Assembly: GCF_023555495.1 (NCBI RefSeq)
Contig: NZ_JALCZO010000001.1
Coordinates: 682,001-746,000, forward strand
Source: Polaribacter sp. Z022
Lineage (GTDB): Bacteria; Bacteroidota; Bacteroidia; Flavobacteriales; Flavobacteriaceae
Direction of reading: 5' to 3'
Length of the DNA: 64,000 nt
Shown here: piece after piece, positions 55,561-64,000 of the stretch
Position numbering within the stretch: position 1 is the stretch's first letter
Layout of the letters: every line of letters starts with the position of its first letter
Program-made: the position numbers and the translations under genes
The notes under the pieces: generated by a model
What the model was told of the DNA's origin: nothing
The model's database searches: none
Seen by the model: only the letters and a program-made list of their open reading frames with translations

Positions 55561-55650
55561 TGAATAAAAAAAGGGATTCGAAAAAATAAAACTAATACTT
55601 TCTTAAAAAGTAGGCTCTAAAAAGAGTCAATTTTATTTTTTGAATCCCTT
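55561..55650 (-). terminator. Large hairpin with T-run between pflB and pflA
   Basis: On the minus strand AAGGGATTCAAAAAATAAAA (55650-55631) pairs with its near-perfect complement (55591-55571, one bulged base), followed by TTTTTATT. Two smaller hairpins sit in its loop (TACTTT/AAAGTA at 55596-55612 and GGCTCT/AGAGTC at 55613-55628). It has the form of a partial terminator or RNA-processing site. Confidence 0.75.
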
Positions 55651-55668
55651 ATTAATACATAAAAAGGA

Positions 55669-57924
55669 CTACATAGATTCGTGGAAAGAACGCGAAATAA
55701 CTTCCATTTGTTGTTCTTTTGTTAATCTAATGAAATTAACTGCATAACCAGAAACTCTAATTGTTAATTGAGGGTGATTTTCTGGATGTGCCACTGCATC
55801 TAATAAAGTTTCTTTGTCTAATACATTTACATTTAAATGTTGTGCTCCGTGCTCAAAGTAACCATTTAAAGTAGCAACTAAGTTGTCTATTCTGTCTTCT
55901 TGAGTAGAACCTAAAGATTTAGGAACAATAGAGAATGTATTAGAGATTCCATCTTGAGAATCTTTATAATCAATTTTTGCAACTGAGTTTAGAGAAGCAA
56001 TTGCACCATTTGTGTCACGCCCATGCATTGGGTTTGCACCTGGAGCAAAAGGAACACCTAAAGCTCTACCATCTGGTGTTGCACCGGTTTTCTTACCATA
56101 TACAACGTTAGATGTAATTGTTAATACAGACATTGTTGGTTCTGCATCTTTATATACTTTTAACTTTTTCAATTCATTATTAAAATCTTCAACACCATCG
56201 TGAGCAAAAATATCTACTCTATCATCATCATTACCATATTTAGGGAATTCTCCTTCAACTTTAAAGTCTACTGTTAAACCTTCTTCGTTTCTAATTGGTT
56301 TAACTTTTGCATATTTAATTGCTGATAAAGAATCTGCTAAGATTGATAAACCAGCAATACCATAAGCGATATTAATATCTGGGTTAGTATCAATTAAAGC
56401 CATTTGAGCTTTTTCGTAGTAATATTTATCATGCATGTAGTGAATAATATTCATTGCATCATTATAAACTTTTGCTACTTGTTTCATGGCAATTTTGTAG
56501 TTAGCCATTACTTTGTCAAAGTCTAAATACTCGCTATTATCTGGCTCAATACCATCAACCATTTGAGTTCCAGTAATCTCACATTTACCACCATTAACAG
56601 CTAATAATAATGTTTTAGCTAAGTTTGTTCTTGCTCCGAAAAACTGAATTTGTTTTCCAATTTCTTGGTAAGATACACAACAAGCAATACCATAATCATC
56701 AGAACCTCTTAAGTTTCTCATTAAATCATCATTTTCAAATTGAATAGATGAAGTATCAATAGAAACTTTTGCACAGAAGTTTTTAAAGTTTTGAGGTAAT
56801 AATGGAGACCATAAAACAGTAATATTTGGTTCTGGTGATGGTCCTAAGTTGTATAAAGTATGTAAGAAACGGAATGCAGTTTTAGTAACTTTTGTTCTTC
56901 CGTCATTTAACATACCACCAATTGCTTCAGTTACCCAAGTTGGATCTCCAGCAAAAATTTCGTCATAAGCAGCCATACGTAAGTGACGTACCATTCTCAA
57001 TTTCATTACAAATTGATCAATGTATTCTTGTGCTTCGTTTTCTGTAATAGTCCCGTTTTCTAAATCTCTTTCAATAAAGATATCTAAGAAAGTAGAAACG
57101 TTACCTAAAGACATTGCAGCTCCATCTTGCTCTTTTACAGCAGCTAAATAAGCCATGTAAGTCCATTGTACAGCTTCTCTTGCAGTTTCTGCAGGACGAT
57201 TTAATTCTAAATCATAATGGTTACCCATTACAATCATATCTTTTAAAGCTTTGATTTGCTCAGATACTTCTTCTCTTAAACGAATAACAGCATCAGACAT
57301 TGGTCCTTCAATGTTTGCTAAATCTGCTTTTTTTGCTTCAATTAATTTATCAATACCATATAAAGCTACACGTCTGTAATCACCAATTATTCTACCACGT
57401 GCATAATTATCTGGTAATCCAGTTAAAAATCCTAATGAACGGAATTTTCTAATTTCTGCATTATATGCATCAAAAACACCATCATTATGTGTTTTTACAT
57501 ATTTAGAAAATAACTCATTAATTTCTTCACTTGGTTTTAAACCATGTTCTTGTAAAGCTTTTTGAACAACTTTATAACCTCCAAAAGGTTTCATTGCTCT
57601 TTTTAATAATCCATCAGTTTGTAATCCAACAATTGTTTCATTTTCTTTATCAATGTAACCAGCTCCAAAGCTAGCAACTCCAGAAATAGTTTCTGTATCT
57701 ACAGAATGTACACCATTATTCTGTCTTTCTTGTTGCATTCCTTTTTTACAAACTTCCCAAAGTTTTTGTGTTTTTTCACTAGCACCAACTAAAAATTGGT
57801 CATCTCCATAGTAAGAGATAATGTTTTTTACAACAAAATCTCTAACGTTAATAGATGTATTCCAAACACCTTGTGTAAACTCTCTACTTGTCGGTTTTTC
57901 TAAGATTAATTCTTCTAATTCCAT
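55669..57924 (-). CDS. pflB: Formate C-acetyltransferase (pyruvate formate-lyase)
   Basis: Glycyl radical enzyme splitting pyruvate with CoA into acetyl-CoA and formate; works without oxygen. The 751-residue product has the paired catalytic cysteines Cys415-Cys416 in GIACCVSY and the glycyl radical loop RVSGYAVNF with Gly726. Length is close to E. coli PflB (760). The last residues SRSFHESM match the usual end. It is the first gene of the pflB-pflA-transporter operon. A TAAATTTG -7-like motif at 57976-57969 lies 45 bp upstream. Unusual for marine flavobacteria seen as strict aerobes, but well supported. Confidence 0.98.
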   Translation of the reverse strand: MELEELILEKPTSREFTQGVWNTSINVRDFVVKNIISYYGDDQFLVGASEKTQKLWEVCKKGMQQERQNNGVHSVDTETISGVASFGAGYIDKENETIVGLQTDGLLKRAMKPFGGYKVVQKALQEHGLKPSEEINELFSKYVKTHNDGVFDAYNAEIRKFRSLGFLTGLPDNYARGRIIGDYRRVALYGIDKLIEAKKADLANIEGPMSDAVIRLREEVSEQIKALKDMIVMGNHYDLELNRPAETAREAVQWTYMAYLAAVKEQDGAAMSLGNVSTFLDIFIERDLENGTITENEAQEYIDQFVMKLRMVRHLRMAAYDEIFAGDPTWVTEAIGGMLNDGRTKVTKTAFRFLHTLYNLGPSPEPNITVLWSPLLPQNFKNFCAKVSIDTSSIQFENDDLMRNLRGSDDYGIACCVSYQEIGKQIQFFGARTNLAKTLLLAVNGGKCEITGTQMVDGIEPDNSEYLDFDKVMANYKIAMKQVAKVYNDAMNIIHYMHDKYYYEKAQMALIDTNPDINIAYGIAGLSILADSLSAIKYAKVKPIRNEEGLTVDFKVEGEFPKYGNDDDRVDIFAHDGVEDFNNELKKLKVYKDAEPTMSVLTITSNVVYGKKTGATPDGRALGVPFAPGANPMHGRDTNGAIASLNSVAKIDYKDSQDGISNTFSIVPKSLGSTQEDRIDNLVATLNGYFEHGAQHLNVNVLDKETLLDAVAHPENHPQLTIRVSGYAVNFIRLTKEQQMEVISRSFHESM

Positions 57925-57968
57925 TAGTTTATGTATTTAAAATTTTATGTATTCTTTTTTATGTACTA

Positions 57969-57976
57969 CAAATTTA
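57969..57976 (-). promoter_or_regulatory. Candidate -7 element TAAATTTG of pflB
   Basis: Matches TAnnTTTG on the minus strand, with no -33 TTG at usual spacing. The gap to trhO also holds TTGATTATCAA (58053-58063), a perfect short palindrome that may be a regulator site for either gene; it lacks the 4-bp spacer of a classic FNR box. Confidence 0.3.
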
Positions 57977-58110
57977 CAGTCAAAGCTTTTTTTAAAACAT
58001 GATAAAAGTTAGGTTTTGCAATTATTTAAGAAAACGTTGTAGTTGTTTTTGGTTGATTATCAAAGAGATAAAAAACGATATTTAATATTAACTATTATTT
58101 AAAAAAAGAG

Positions 58111-58118
58111 TAATTTTG
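58111..58118 (+). promoter_or_regulatory. Candidate -7 element TAATTTTG of the trhO operon
   Basis: TAATTTTG followed by CAG fits TAnnTTTG and would give a leader of about 80 nt before the trhO ATG. No -33 TTG at proper distance. Confidence 0.4.
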
Positions 58119-58207
58119 CAGAATATTTGTAAAATTTTTGTTTATAAATATGTAAAAACTGAAATGAGTTCAGTTTAAAAATTAACGTTAAACTTAAAAA
58201 GTATAGC

Positions 58208-59239
58208 ATGCAACTGTACAACAAGTTAAGCGCAAAAGAGCGCGCTGCATTAATTGATGAGGCAGGTAAAGACCGTCTTACAATTTCATTCTATCAATAT
58301 TATAAGATAGAAAATCCACAATTATTTAGGAATAAATTATTCTTAGAATGGAATGATTTAGATGTTTTAGGAAGAATTTATGTTTCTTACGAAGGTATTA
58401 ATGCTCAACTTTCTGTTCCTGCAGAAAATTTTTTAGAGCTAAAAAAACAGTTAGATAGTATTTCTTTTTTAAAAAACATTCGTTTAAACGTTGCTGTAGA
58501 GCAAGACAATAAATCGTTTTTAAAACTAAAAGTTAAGGTTAGAAACAAAATTGTTGCAGATGGTTTAAATGATGAGACGTTTGATGTAACCAACAAAGGT
58601 GTGCATTTAAATGCTAAAGAATTTAATGAAATGTTGGCAAATCCAAATACGGTTTGTGTAGATATGCGTAATCATTATGAAAGTGAAATTGGTCATTTTG
58701 ATGGTGCAGTTACTCCAGATGTAGATACTTTTAGAGATTCATTAGATATTATAGAAGAAGATTTAAAAGACAACAAAGAAGATAAAAACTTATTAATGTA
58801 TTGTACTGGCGGAATTCGTTGCGAAAAAGCATCTGCTTATTACAAACACAAAGGGTTTAAAAATGTTTTTCAGTTAGAAGGAGGTATTATTGAATATACT
58901 CGTCAAGTAAAAGCAGAAGGAATTGAAAATAAATTTATAGGTAAAAATTTTGTGTTTGATCATAGAAGAGCAGAACGTATTACAGATGATGTAGTTTCTA
59001 ACTGTCATCAATGTGGTAAAGCTTGTGATACTCATACAAATTGTGCAAATGAAGCTTGTCATTTATTATTTATACAATGTGATGAATGTGCAGAAAGTAC
59101 AGAAAACACGTGTTCTACAGATTGTCAAGAAATAATAAAACTTCCTTACGAAGAGCAAAAAGAGCTTAGAAAAGGAAAAGGAAACAGTAATAAAATATTT
59201 AAAAAAGGACGTTCAGAAGTTCTAAAATTTAAAAAATAA
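58208..59239 (+). CDS. trhO: Oxygen-dependent tRNA uridine(34) hydroxylase (TrhO)
   Basis: Rhodanese-type enzyme that uses oxygen to form 5-hydroxyuridine at wobble position 34 of tRNAs. The 343-residue product has an N-terminal acylphosphatase-like region and a rhodanese domain with VDMRNHYESEIGH. The catalytic Cys is in MYCTGGIRCEKA near residue 199, followed by a Cys-rich C-terminal part (NCHQCGKACD, CDECAEST). Length fits E. coli YceA/TrhO (350). The U32 gene follows 4 bp later. Confidence 0.93.
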   Translation: MQLYNKLSAKERAALIDEAGKDRLTISFYQYYKIENPQLFRNKLFLEWNDLDVLGRIYVSYEGINAQLSVPAENFLELKKQLDSISFLKNIRLNVAVEQDNKSFLKLKVKVRNKIVADGLNDETFDVTNKGVHLNAKEFNEMLANPNTVCVDMRNHYESEIGHFDGAVTPDVDTFRDSLDIIEEDLKDNKEDKNLLMYCTGGIRCEKASAYYKHKGFKNVFQLEGGIIEYTRQVKAEGIENKFIGKNFVFDHRRAERITDDVVSNCHQCGKACDTHTNCANEACHLLFIQCDECAESTENTCSTDCQEIIKLPYEEQKELRKGKGNSNKIFKKGRSEVLKFKK

Positions 59240-59243
59240 CAGC

Positions 59244-60491
59244 ATGCAGAAAATCGAATTAATGGCGCCAGCAGGTAATTTTGAATCTATGCAGGCAGCT
59301 TTAGATAATGGTTGTGATTCTATTTATTTTGGAGTAGAACAACTAAATATGAGAGCAAGAGCTTCTATCAACTTTACTTTAGATGATTTAGAAGAAATTC
59401 AAAGAAGATGTTCAGAAAAGAATGTTCGTACTTATTTAACGCTGAATACTATTGTTTATGATCATGATTTATCAATTGTAAAAACATTGATAAAAAGAGC
59501 AAAAGAAGCAAATATTACAGCTGTAATTGCTATGGATCAAGCAGTAATTGCAATGGCGAGAGAACTGCAAATGGAAGTTCATATTTCAACTCAAATTAAT
59601 ATTACAAATATTGAAACTGTAAAGTTTTATGCAATGTTTGCAGATACAATTGTGTTGAGTAGAGAATTGAGTTTGCGTCAAGTAAAAAAGATTACAGAAG
59701 ATATTGAAAAACACGAAGTAAAAGGCCCTTCAGGAAGATTGGTTGAAATCGAAATTTTTGGTCATGGAGCTTTATGTATGGCAGTTTCTGGTAAATGTTA
59801 TATGAGTTTACATTCTGCAAATTCATCAGCAAATAGAGGAGCTTGTAAACAAAATTGCCGAAAAAAATATACAGTTATCGATCAAGAAACTGGTTTTGAA
59901 ATGGAGTTGGATAATGAATACATTATGTCTCCAAAAGATTTGTGTACTATTGATTTTTTAGATCAAGTTGCAGATGCAGGTATTAAAGTTTTAAAGATAG
60001 AAGGTAGAGGTAGAGCACCAGAATATGTTGCAAAAGTGATAAAATGCTACAGAGATGCCATTGATAATTTAGCAGCAGGAACTTACGATAAAGAGAAGGT
60101 GATTTCTTGGATGCAAGAATTAGAAAAAGTATATAATCGTGGTTTTTGGAACGGATATTATCTAGGTCAAAAATTAGGAGAATGGAGTAAAGAATCGGGT
60201 TCTCATGCAACACAAAAGAAAGTCTTTTTAGGAAGAGGTGAACATTATTTTGACAAAGCAAAAATTGGTCAGTTTAAAATTGATGCTTATGATGTAAATG
60301 TTGGTGATACTATTTTAATTACGGGTCCAACAACTGGAGCTCAAGAAATGGAATTAAAGCAGATGTTTGTTAATGATAAGCCATCAGAAAAAGCTACAAA
60401 AGGAGATGAAGTTACCATAAAGTTAGACTTTAAAATTAGAAGATCAGACAAGTTGTACAAGATTGTTAAAACAGAATTTGCAGAAAACTAA
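59244..60491 (+). CDS. trhP: U32 family peptidase-like protein (TrhP-type tRNA hydroxylation)
   Basis: U32-family protein of 415 residues, probably the oxygen-independent prephenate-dependent tRNA uridine hydroxylase. The N-terminus ELMAPAGNFESMQAALD and the central Cys cluster (GHGALCMAVSGKCYMS, GACKQNCRKKY near residue 200) match TrhP/YegQ-type members, where the Cys residues bind an Fe-S cluster. RlhA and UbiU/V are related families, so TrhP is assigned mostly by its placement right after trhO. Its stop overlaps the ferredoxin ATG by one base (TAATG), so translation is coupled. Confidence 0.82.
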   Translation: MQKIELMAPAGNFESMQAALDNGCDSIYFGVEQLNMRARASINFTLDDLEEIQRRCSEKNVRTYLTLNTIVYDHDLSIVKTLIKRAKEANITAVIAMDQAVIAMARELQMEVHISTQINITNIETVKFYAMFADTIVLSRELSLRQVKKITEDIEKHEVKGPSGRLVEIEIFGHGALCMAVSGKCYMSLHSANSSANRGACKQNCRKKYTVIDQETGFEMELDNEYIMSPKDLCTIDFLDQVADAGIKVLKIEGRGRAPEYVAKVIKCYRDAIDNLAAGTYDKEKVISWMQELEKVYNRGFWNGYYLGQKLGEWSKESGSHATQKKVFLGRGEHYFDKAKIGQFKIDAYDVNVGDTILITGPTTGAQEMELKQMFVNDKPSEKATKGDEVTIKLDFKIRRSDKLYKIVKTEFAEN

Positions 60492-60721
60492 TGGTAGTAA
60501 TTACGTTACAAAGAAATAAATGTATTGGTTGTAATTATTGTGTTGAGGTTGCACCAAATCAGTTTCAAATGTCTAAAAAAGACGGAAAATCTGTGCTACT
60601 TCATTCTACAGAAAAGAAAGGTTTTTTTACAATAAAATCTTTTGATGAATCTATTTACGATTGTTCTGTTGAAGCAAAAAAAGCATGTCCTGTTAAAATT
60701 ATTGAAGTAAAACAGGTGTAG
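60491..60721 (+). CDS. Small ferredoxin, single 4Fe-4S cluster
   Basis: A 76-residue soluble ferredoxin. Cluster ligands are Cys11, Cys14 and Cys17 in CIGCNYC and a distal Cys in KACPVKII near residue 67; one more Cys (YDCSVEA) is present. This is the monocluster pattern of Bacteroidota and Firmicutes ferredoxins. Its ATG overlaps the stop of the U32 gene. Co-translation strongly suggests it passes electrons to the TrhP-like protein or to the same tRNA-modification step. That role is inference. Confidence 0.88.
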   Translation: MVVITLQRNKCIGCNYCVEVAPNQFQMSKKDGKSVLLHSTEKKGFFTIKSFDESIYDCSVEAKKACPVKIIEVKQV

Positions 60722-60760
60722 TTTTTTACGAATTCTAAATTAATAATAGCAAATTCTAAA
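60719..60760. repeat. Second site of the paired ACGAATTCT motif
   Basis: TAGTTTTTTACG-AATTCTAAA (60719-60739) equals 34243-34263 base for base. A related AGCAAATTCTAAA follows so that the shared AATTCT blocks are 21 bp apart, as in the other site. It begins inside the ferredoxin stop codon. Confidence 0.5.
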
Positions 60761-60796
60761 TAGCTTAAATATGAACTAAATATTTAAGCTATTTTT
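60758..60796 (+). terminator. Terminator after the trhO-trhP-ferredoxin operon
   Basis: AAATAGCTTAAATAT pairs with ATATTTAAGCTATTT with a short loop and T-run. The rest of the gap to 61001 shows nothing but AT-rich sequence. Confidence 0.7.
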
Positions 60797-61001
60797 GATA
60801 TAGAATCTAAATAAAAGTAGTTCTAAGAACTTTAATTTTGATGTTTTTTCATTCTTCTAGAATGCTTATATTTACAGATTAGAGAAGATTGGGTTTATTT
60901 TTTGTATAAACCTGATAATCAATTTATGAATCATACGTTTTTTATAATTTATACTTTGTTTTAACAAATTAAATCATAAAAACTATATAATATATACTTA
61001 C

Positions 61002-62492
61002 ATGGCATGTGGAAGTTGTGGTACAACAGAAAATGGAGTACCAAAAGGTTGTAAGAGTAATGGTAATTGTGGTACAGGAACCTGTGGAAGTGGTAGTAAT
61101 AAACTTGCTGTTTTTGATTGGTTGTCTAATATGACATTACCTAGTGGTCAAGAAAAATTTAACATTTTCGAAGTTCGTTTTAAAAACGGAAGAAAGCATT
61201 TTTATAAAAACCCTGATAATTTACCAGTAACAATGGGAGATATTGTTGCTGTAGAAGGAAACCCAGGACATGATATTGGTACTGTTTCTTTAGCAGGTGA
61301 GCTTGTAAAAGTTCAAATGAAGAAAAGAAAAATTACAGCAGATAGTGAAGATGTTAAGAAAATCTACAGAAAAGCAAGTAAAAGAGATATAGATATTTGG
61401 CAACAAGCAAGAGCTAAAGAAGAAGAAACGCAACGTAGAGGAAGAGAAATTTTAGGTCGTTTAGGATTGCAAATGAAATTATCTGATGTAGAATATCAAG
61501 GAGATGGAAACAAAGCTACTTTTTATTATACAGCAGATGCACGTGTAGATTTTAGACAATTAATTAGAGATTTGGCAAGTGCTTTTTCTATTCGTGTAGA
61601 AATGAAACAAGTAGGTGCAAGACAAGAAGCAGCACGTTTAGGAGGAGTTGGTTCTTGTGGTAGAGAGTTGTGTTGTTCTACTTGGTTAACAGATTTTAGA
61701 AAAGTGACAACATCTGCAGCACGTTATCAGCAATTATCATTAAATCCGTTAAAATTAGCAGGTCAATGTGGTAAACTAAAATGTTGTTTAAATTTTGAAT
61801 TAGATACGTATTTAGATGCTTTAAAATCATTTCCAAAACAAGATGTGGTTTTAAAAACAGAAAAAGGTGATGCAGTTTTTGTAAAGATGGATATTTTTAA
61901 AAACCATCTTTGGTATACCTACAAAGAAGAACGTTTTAAGTGGTTTAGGTTAACATTAGATCAAGTTTTAGAAATTATTGATTTAAATAAAAATAATGAA
62001 AAATCTGCAACGTTAGAAGAATATGAAGCAGATGTAATTATACCAGAAAAAGTAGATTTTGAAGATGCTGTTGGTCAAGATAGTTTAACTCGTTTTGATG
62101 CACCAAAAACAAGTAAACGTAAAAGAAATAACAGAAACAGAAATAGAAAAAAACCAGTTGCTGTAAATGCTAACAGTAACAATAAACCAAAACCAACTCA
62201 AAAGCAAAATCCTAACCAAAAAAGAAAACCTCAAGCTAAAAAGCAAGGTAACCAACAGAATAAACCAAATCAAAAACCGAAGCAAAATCCTCAGAAAAAA
62301 GCGAAAGTAAATCCTAATCAGAAACCAAAAACGCAGCCAAACCAAAAACCCAAACCAAAATCACAGGGTCAAAATCAAGGAAATGCTAATCAGCCAACAG
62401 GTGAGGTAAAAAAGGTAAATAAACCTAGAAGAAATAATAGAAATCGTAAAAATAATAAACCAAAAAATGACAACAACACTGAAAAAAAATAG
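61002..62492 (+). CDS. ricT: PSP1-domain protein RicT with basic disordered tail
   Basis: Homologue of RicT/YaaT, part of an Fe-S-containing Ric complex that affects RNA maturation in Bacillus. The 496-residue product has a Cys-rich N-terminus (MACGSCGTTENG, CKSNGNCGTGTCG) and a PSP1 core. The two conserved Cys clusters are GSCGRELCCSTW and GQCGKLKCCLNFE near residues 222 and 256. From about residue 370 the tail is disordered and rich in N, K, Q and P (NQKPK-type repeats), likely RNA-binding. gldH starts inside its last 26 bp, in another frame, a layout I recall from gliding Bacteroidota. Confidence 0.9.
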   Translation: MACGSCGTTENGVPKGCKSNGNCGTGTCGSGSNKLAVFDWLSNMTLPSGQEKFNIFEVRFKNGRKHFYKNPDNLPVTMGDIVAVEGNPGHDIGTVSLAGELVKVQMKKRKITADSEDVKKIYRKASKRDIDIWQQARAKEEETQRRGREILGRLGLQMKLSDVEYQGDGNKATFYYTADARVDFRQLIRDLASAFSIRVEMKQVGARQEAARLGGVGSCGRELCCSTWLTDFRKVTTSAARYQQLSLNPLKLAGQCGKLKCCLNFELDTYLDALKSFPKQDVVLKTEKGDAVFVKMDIFKNHLWYTYKEERFKWFRLTLDQVLEIIDLNKNNEKSATLEEYEADVIIPEKVDFEDAVGQDSLTRFDAPKTSKRKRNNRNRNRKKPVAVNANSNNKPKPTQKQNPNQKRKPQAKKQGNQQNKPNQKPKQNPQKKAKVNPNQKPKTQPNQKPKPKSQGQNQGNANQPTGEVKKVNKPRRNNRNRKNNKPKNDNNTEKK

Positions 62493-62961
62493 TTTTTTAA
62501 TTATTTTATTTTCTCTCTTTTTAATGTTTTCTTGTAATGATAAAACAGATTTTAACGTTTATAAACCCATAGACAATAAAGGTTGGAAAGCAAGCGAAAA
62601 AATAGTGTTTGAGTTTGATGTAACTGATACGATTTCACCTAAGAATCTTTTTATCAATATTAGAAATAATAATGATTATAAGTTTAGTAATTTATATTTA
62701 ATAACTGAGTTAATTTTTCCTAATGAAACTGTTGTTATAGATACTTTACAATACGAAATGACAGATGTTACAGGTAGGTTTTTAGGAGAAGGTTTTACTG
62801 AAATAAAAGAAAACAAATTATTTTACAAAGAAAATAAGGTATTTCCAATATCTGGAAAATATATGTTTAATGTCCGTCAATCTATGAGAAAAAATGGCGA
62901 AGTAAATCCTATTGAATTTTTAAAAGGAATTCAAGATGTAGGTTTTAGTATAGAAAATTAA
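62467..62961 (+). CDS. gldH: Gliding motility lipoprotein GldH
   Basis: Lipoprotein of 164 residues needed for gliding in Flavobacterium johnsoniae. Signal ILFSLFLMFSC, then a mature region starting NDKTDFNVYKPIDNKGW with the family's beta-rich LFINIRNNNDYKFSNLYL and FNVRQSMRKNGEVNPIEF near the end. The start overlaps ricT by 26 bp and no later ATG would keep the signal peptide. GldH acts with other Gld proteins and the type IX secretion system, though none of those are in this window. A small hairpin (TTCCC/GGGAA near 62970) follows. Confidence 0.93.
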   Translation: MTTTLKKNSFLIILFSLFLMFSCNDKTDFNVYKPIDNKGWKASEKIVFEFDVTDTISPKNLFINIRNNNDYKFSNLYLITELIFPNETVVIDTLQYEMTDVTGRFLGEGFTEIKENKLFYKENKVFPISGKYMFNVRQSMRKNGEVNPIEFLKGIQDVGFSIEN

Positions 62962-63032
62962 ATTAGATTCCCGTTTTTAAGGGAAAGACAAATTATTGAA
63001 ATCTCAATTTAATTGAGAAGCAGTTTAGTATT

Positions 63033-64000
63033 ATGAAAAAAAAGAAAACAACTAATTTTAAAAAGTATATCAAGTGGTTTTGGGGAATTATCCTTGGAGG
63101 AACTTCATTATTGATATTAATATTTTTGTTTGCATCTTGGGGCTTTTTAGGTGCATTACCAACTTTTGAAGAGTTAGAAAACCCAGAAAACAATTTAGCA
63201 ACAGAAGTTATTTCTGCAGATGGAAAAACTTTAGGAAAATATGCTAAAGAAAATAGAACTCCTATAAAATATAAAGATTTACCACAAAATATAGTTAATG
63301 CATTAGTAGCAACCGAAGACGAACGTTTTTACGAACATTCTGGTATCGATTTTTATAGTACAGCAAGAGCAGTTTTAAAACCAGGTAGTGGAGGGGCAAG
63401 TACAATTACTCAGCAATTAGCAAAAATGTTATTTACTGGTAGAGCTTCTAGAAATATCTTTTTAAGATTGGGTCAAAAGGTAAAAGAATGGGTGGTTGCA
63501 ACTAAATTAGAAAGACAATATACCAAAAATGAAATTCTAACAATGTATTTAAATAAGTACGATTTTTTAAATCAAGCAGTTGGTATTCGTTCTGCAGCAC
63601 GTATTTATTTTGGTAAAGAACCTAAAGATTTAGATGTAGAAGAATCTGCAATGTTGGTTGGTATGTTAAAAAACTCGTCGCTTTACAACCCTTTACGTAG
63701 AGCAGAAAGAGTAAAACAACGTAGAAATGTAGTTTTAAAACAAATGAATAGAAGTGAGTTTATTACACTTCAAGAAAAAGATTCTTTGCAAAAATTAGAC
63801 CTTGGTTTAGACATTCATAAAGAAGGACATAGTGATGGTTCTGCAACATATTTTAGAACCCATTTACAAAAGGTTTTAAGAAAATGGGTACAAGAAAACC
63901 CAAAACCAAATGGAGAACAATACAATATTTTTAGAGATGGTTTAAAGATTTATGTAACCATAGATTCTCGCATGCAAAAATATGCAGAAGAAGCTATACA
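63033..64000 (+). CDS. Penicillin-binding protein 1A, truncated by window end
   Basis: Class A PBP, bifunctional murein synthase, 5' part only (about 322 residues). It starts at the ATG at 63033 (MKKKKTTNFKKYIKWFWG), has one membrane helix, and then the GT51 domain. Visible are ATEDERFYEHSGID with the catalytic Glu, GGASTITQQLAKML, RQYTKNEILTMYLNKYDF and AARIYFGKEPKDL. The frame is open at base 64000 (VTIDSRMQKYAEEAIQ), so the transpeptidase is outside the window. It lies 71 bp after gldH, the usual ricT-gldH-PBP order in Flavobacteriaceae. Confidence 0.95.
   Translation, partial: MKKKKTTNFKKYIKWFWGIILGGTSLLILIFLFASWGFLGALPTFEELENPENNLATEVISADGKTLGKYAKENRTPIKYKDLPQNIVNALVATEDERFYEHSGIDFYSTARAVLKPGSGGASTITQQLAKMLFTGRASRNIFLRLGQKVKEWVVATKLERQYTKNEILTMYLNKYDFLNQAVGIRSAARIYFGKEPKDLDVEESAMLVGMLKNSSLYNPLRRAERVKQRRNVVLKQMNRSEFITLQEKDSLQKLDLGLDIHKEGHSDGSATYFRTHLQKVLRKWVQENPKPNGEQYNIFRDGLKIYVTIDSRMQKYAEEAI

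Noticed and set aside
58053-58063. TTGATTATCAA palindrome between pflB and trhO as an FNR box
   Set aside because: FNR sites need TTGAT-N4-ATCAA; here the half-sites are separated by one base only. Kept as a note, not as an FNR call.
1-64000. CRISPR array, prophage or insertion sequence
   Set aside because: I saw no regularly spaced short repeats with unique spacers, no transposase or integrase and no phage structural gene. The repeats at 21205-21660 are long, alternating in orientation and without spacers.

Overview
The window reads as chromosomal DNA of a marine-type member of the Flavobacteriaceae (Bacteroidota), close in flavour to Polaribacter or Tenacibaculum. This placement is inference. 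It rests on strong AT bias, TonB-dependent receptors with N-terminal carboxypeptidase-like domains, many SCxK-type lipoprotein signals, TAnnTTTG-type -7 promoter motifs, a ricT-gldH gene pair (GldH is a gliding-motility lipoprotein), exosortase K with its MSEP-CTERM partner, and flavobacterial intergenic repeats. Almost all of the sequence is well-organised core genome. I see no prophage, insertion sequence or CRISPR array.

Layout. 1-2650: siderophore-type TonB receptor on the minus strand, cut by the window edge. 2881-7617: tryptophan 2,3-dioxygenase, a DUF3108 protein, an M23 peptidase lipoprotein with an altered zinc motif, and pgi. 7834-11505: a second TonB receptor with a repeat-containing partner lipoprotein. 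11605-13744: small membrane protein, PlsC acyltransferase and acyl-ACP desaturase (lipid genes). 13836-18220: omega-amidase, AddB-like PD-(D/E)XK nuclease, universal stress protein. 18395-21183: MATE exporter, enoyl-CoA hydratase and MOSC protein. 21184-21850: a gene-free repeat region. 21851-28622: holB, pgk, aldo/keto reductase, DUF6370 lipoprotein, glnS, VOC protein and folB, followed by tRNA-Cys.

28888-34226 is a respiratory module: NrfH and NrfA (ammonifying nitrite reductase) with the fused CcsBA haem-attachment protein. 34346-45582 is the most unusual block: an apparent operon of a thioester-bearing alpha-2-macroglobulin, exosortase K, a VIT/VWA-like MSEP-CTERM protein that is its probable substrate, and penicillin-binding protein 1C; the last three genes overlap. 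45701-50450 holds a 49-residue membrane peptide, an MBL-fold hydrolase and two secreted lipoprotein peptidases (S8 and M1).

50498-57924 is a minus-strand run: LysE exporter, PaaE-like reductase, asd, then pflB-pflA-OFA transporter. pflA lacks a standard start codon at its conserved N-terminus, and a large hairpin separates it from pflB. 58208-60721 joins trhO, a TrhP-like U32 protein and a small ferredoxin, so both known routes to 5-hydroxyuridine at tRNA position 34 appear in one operon. 61002-64000 carries ricT, gldH and a truncated PBP1A gene.

Taken together, NrfHA, CcsBA, PflBA and the OFA transporter point to a facultatively anaerobic lifestyle with nitrite ammonification and formate production. 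The A2M-XrtK-MSEP-PBP1C block points to envelope defence or repair.
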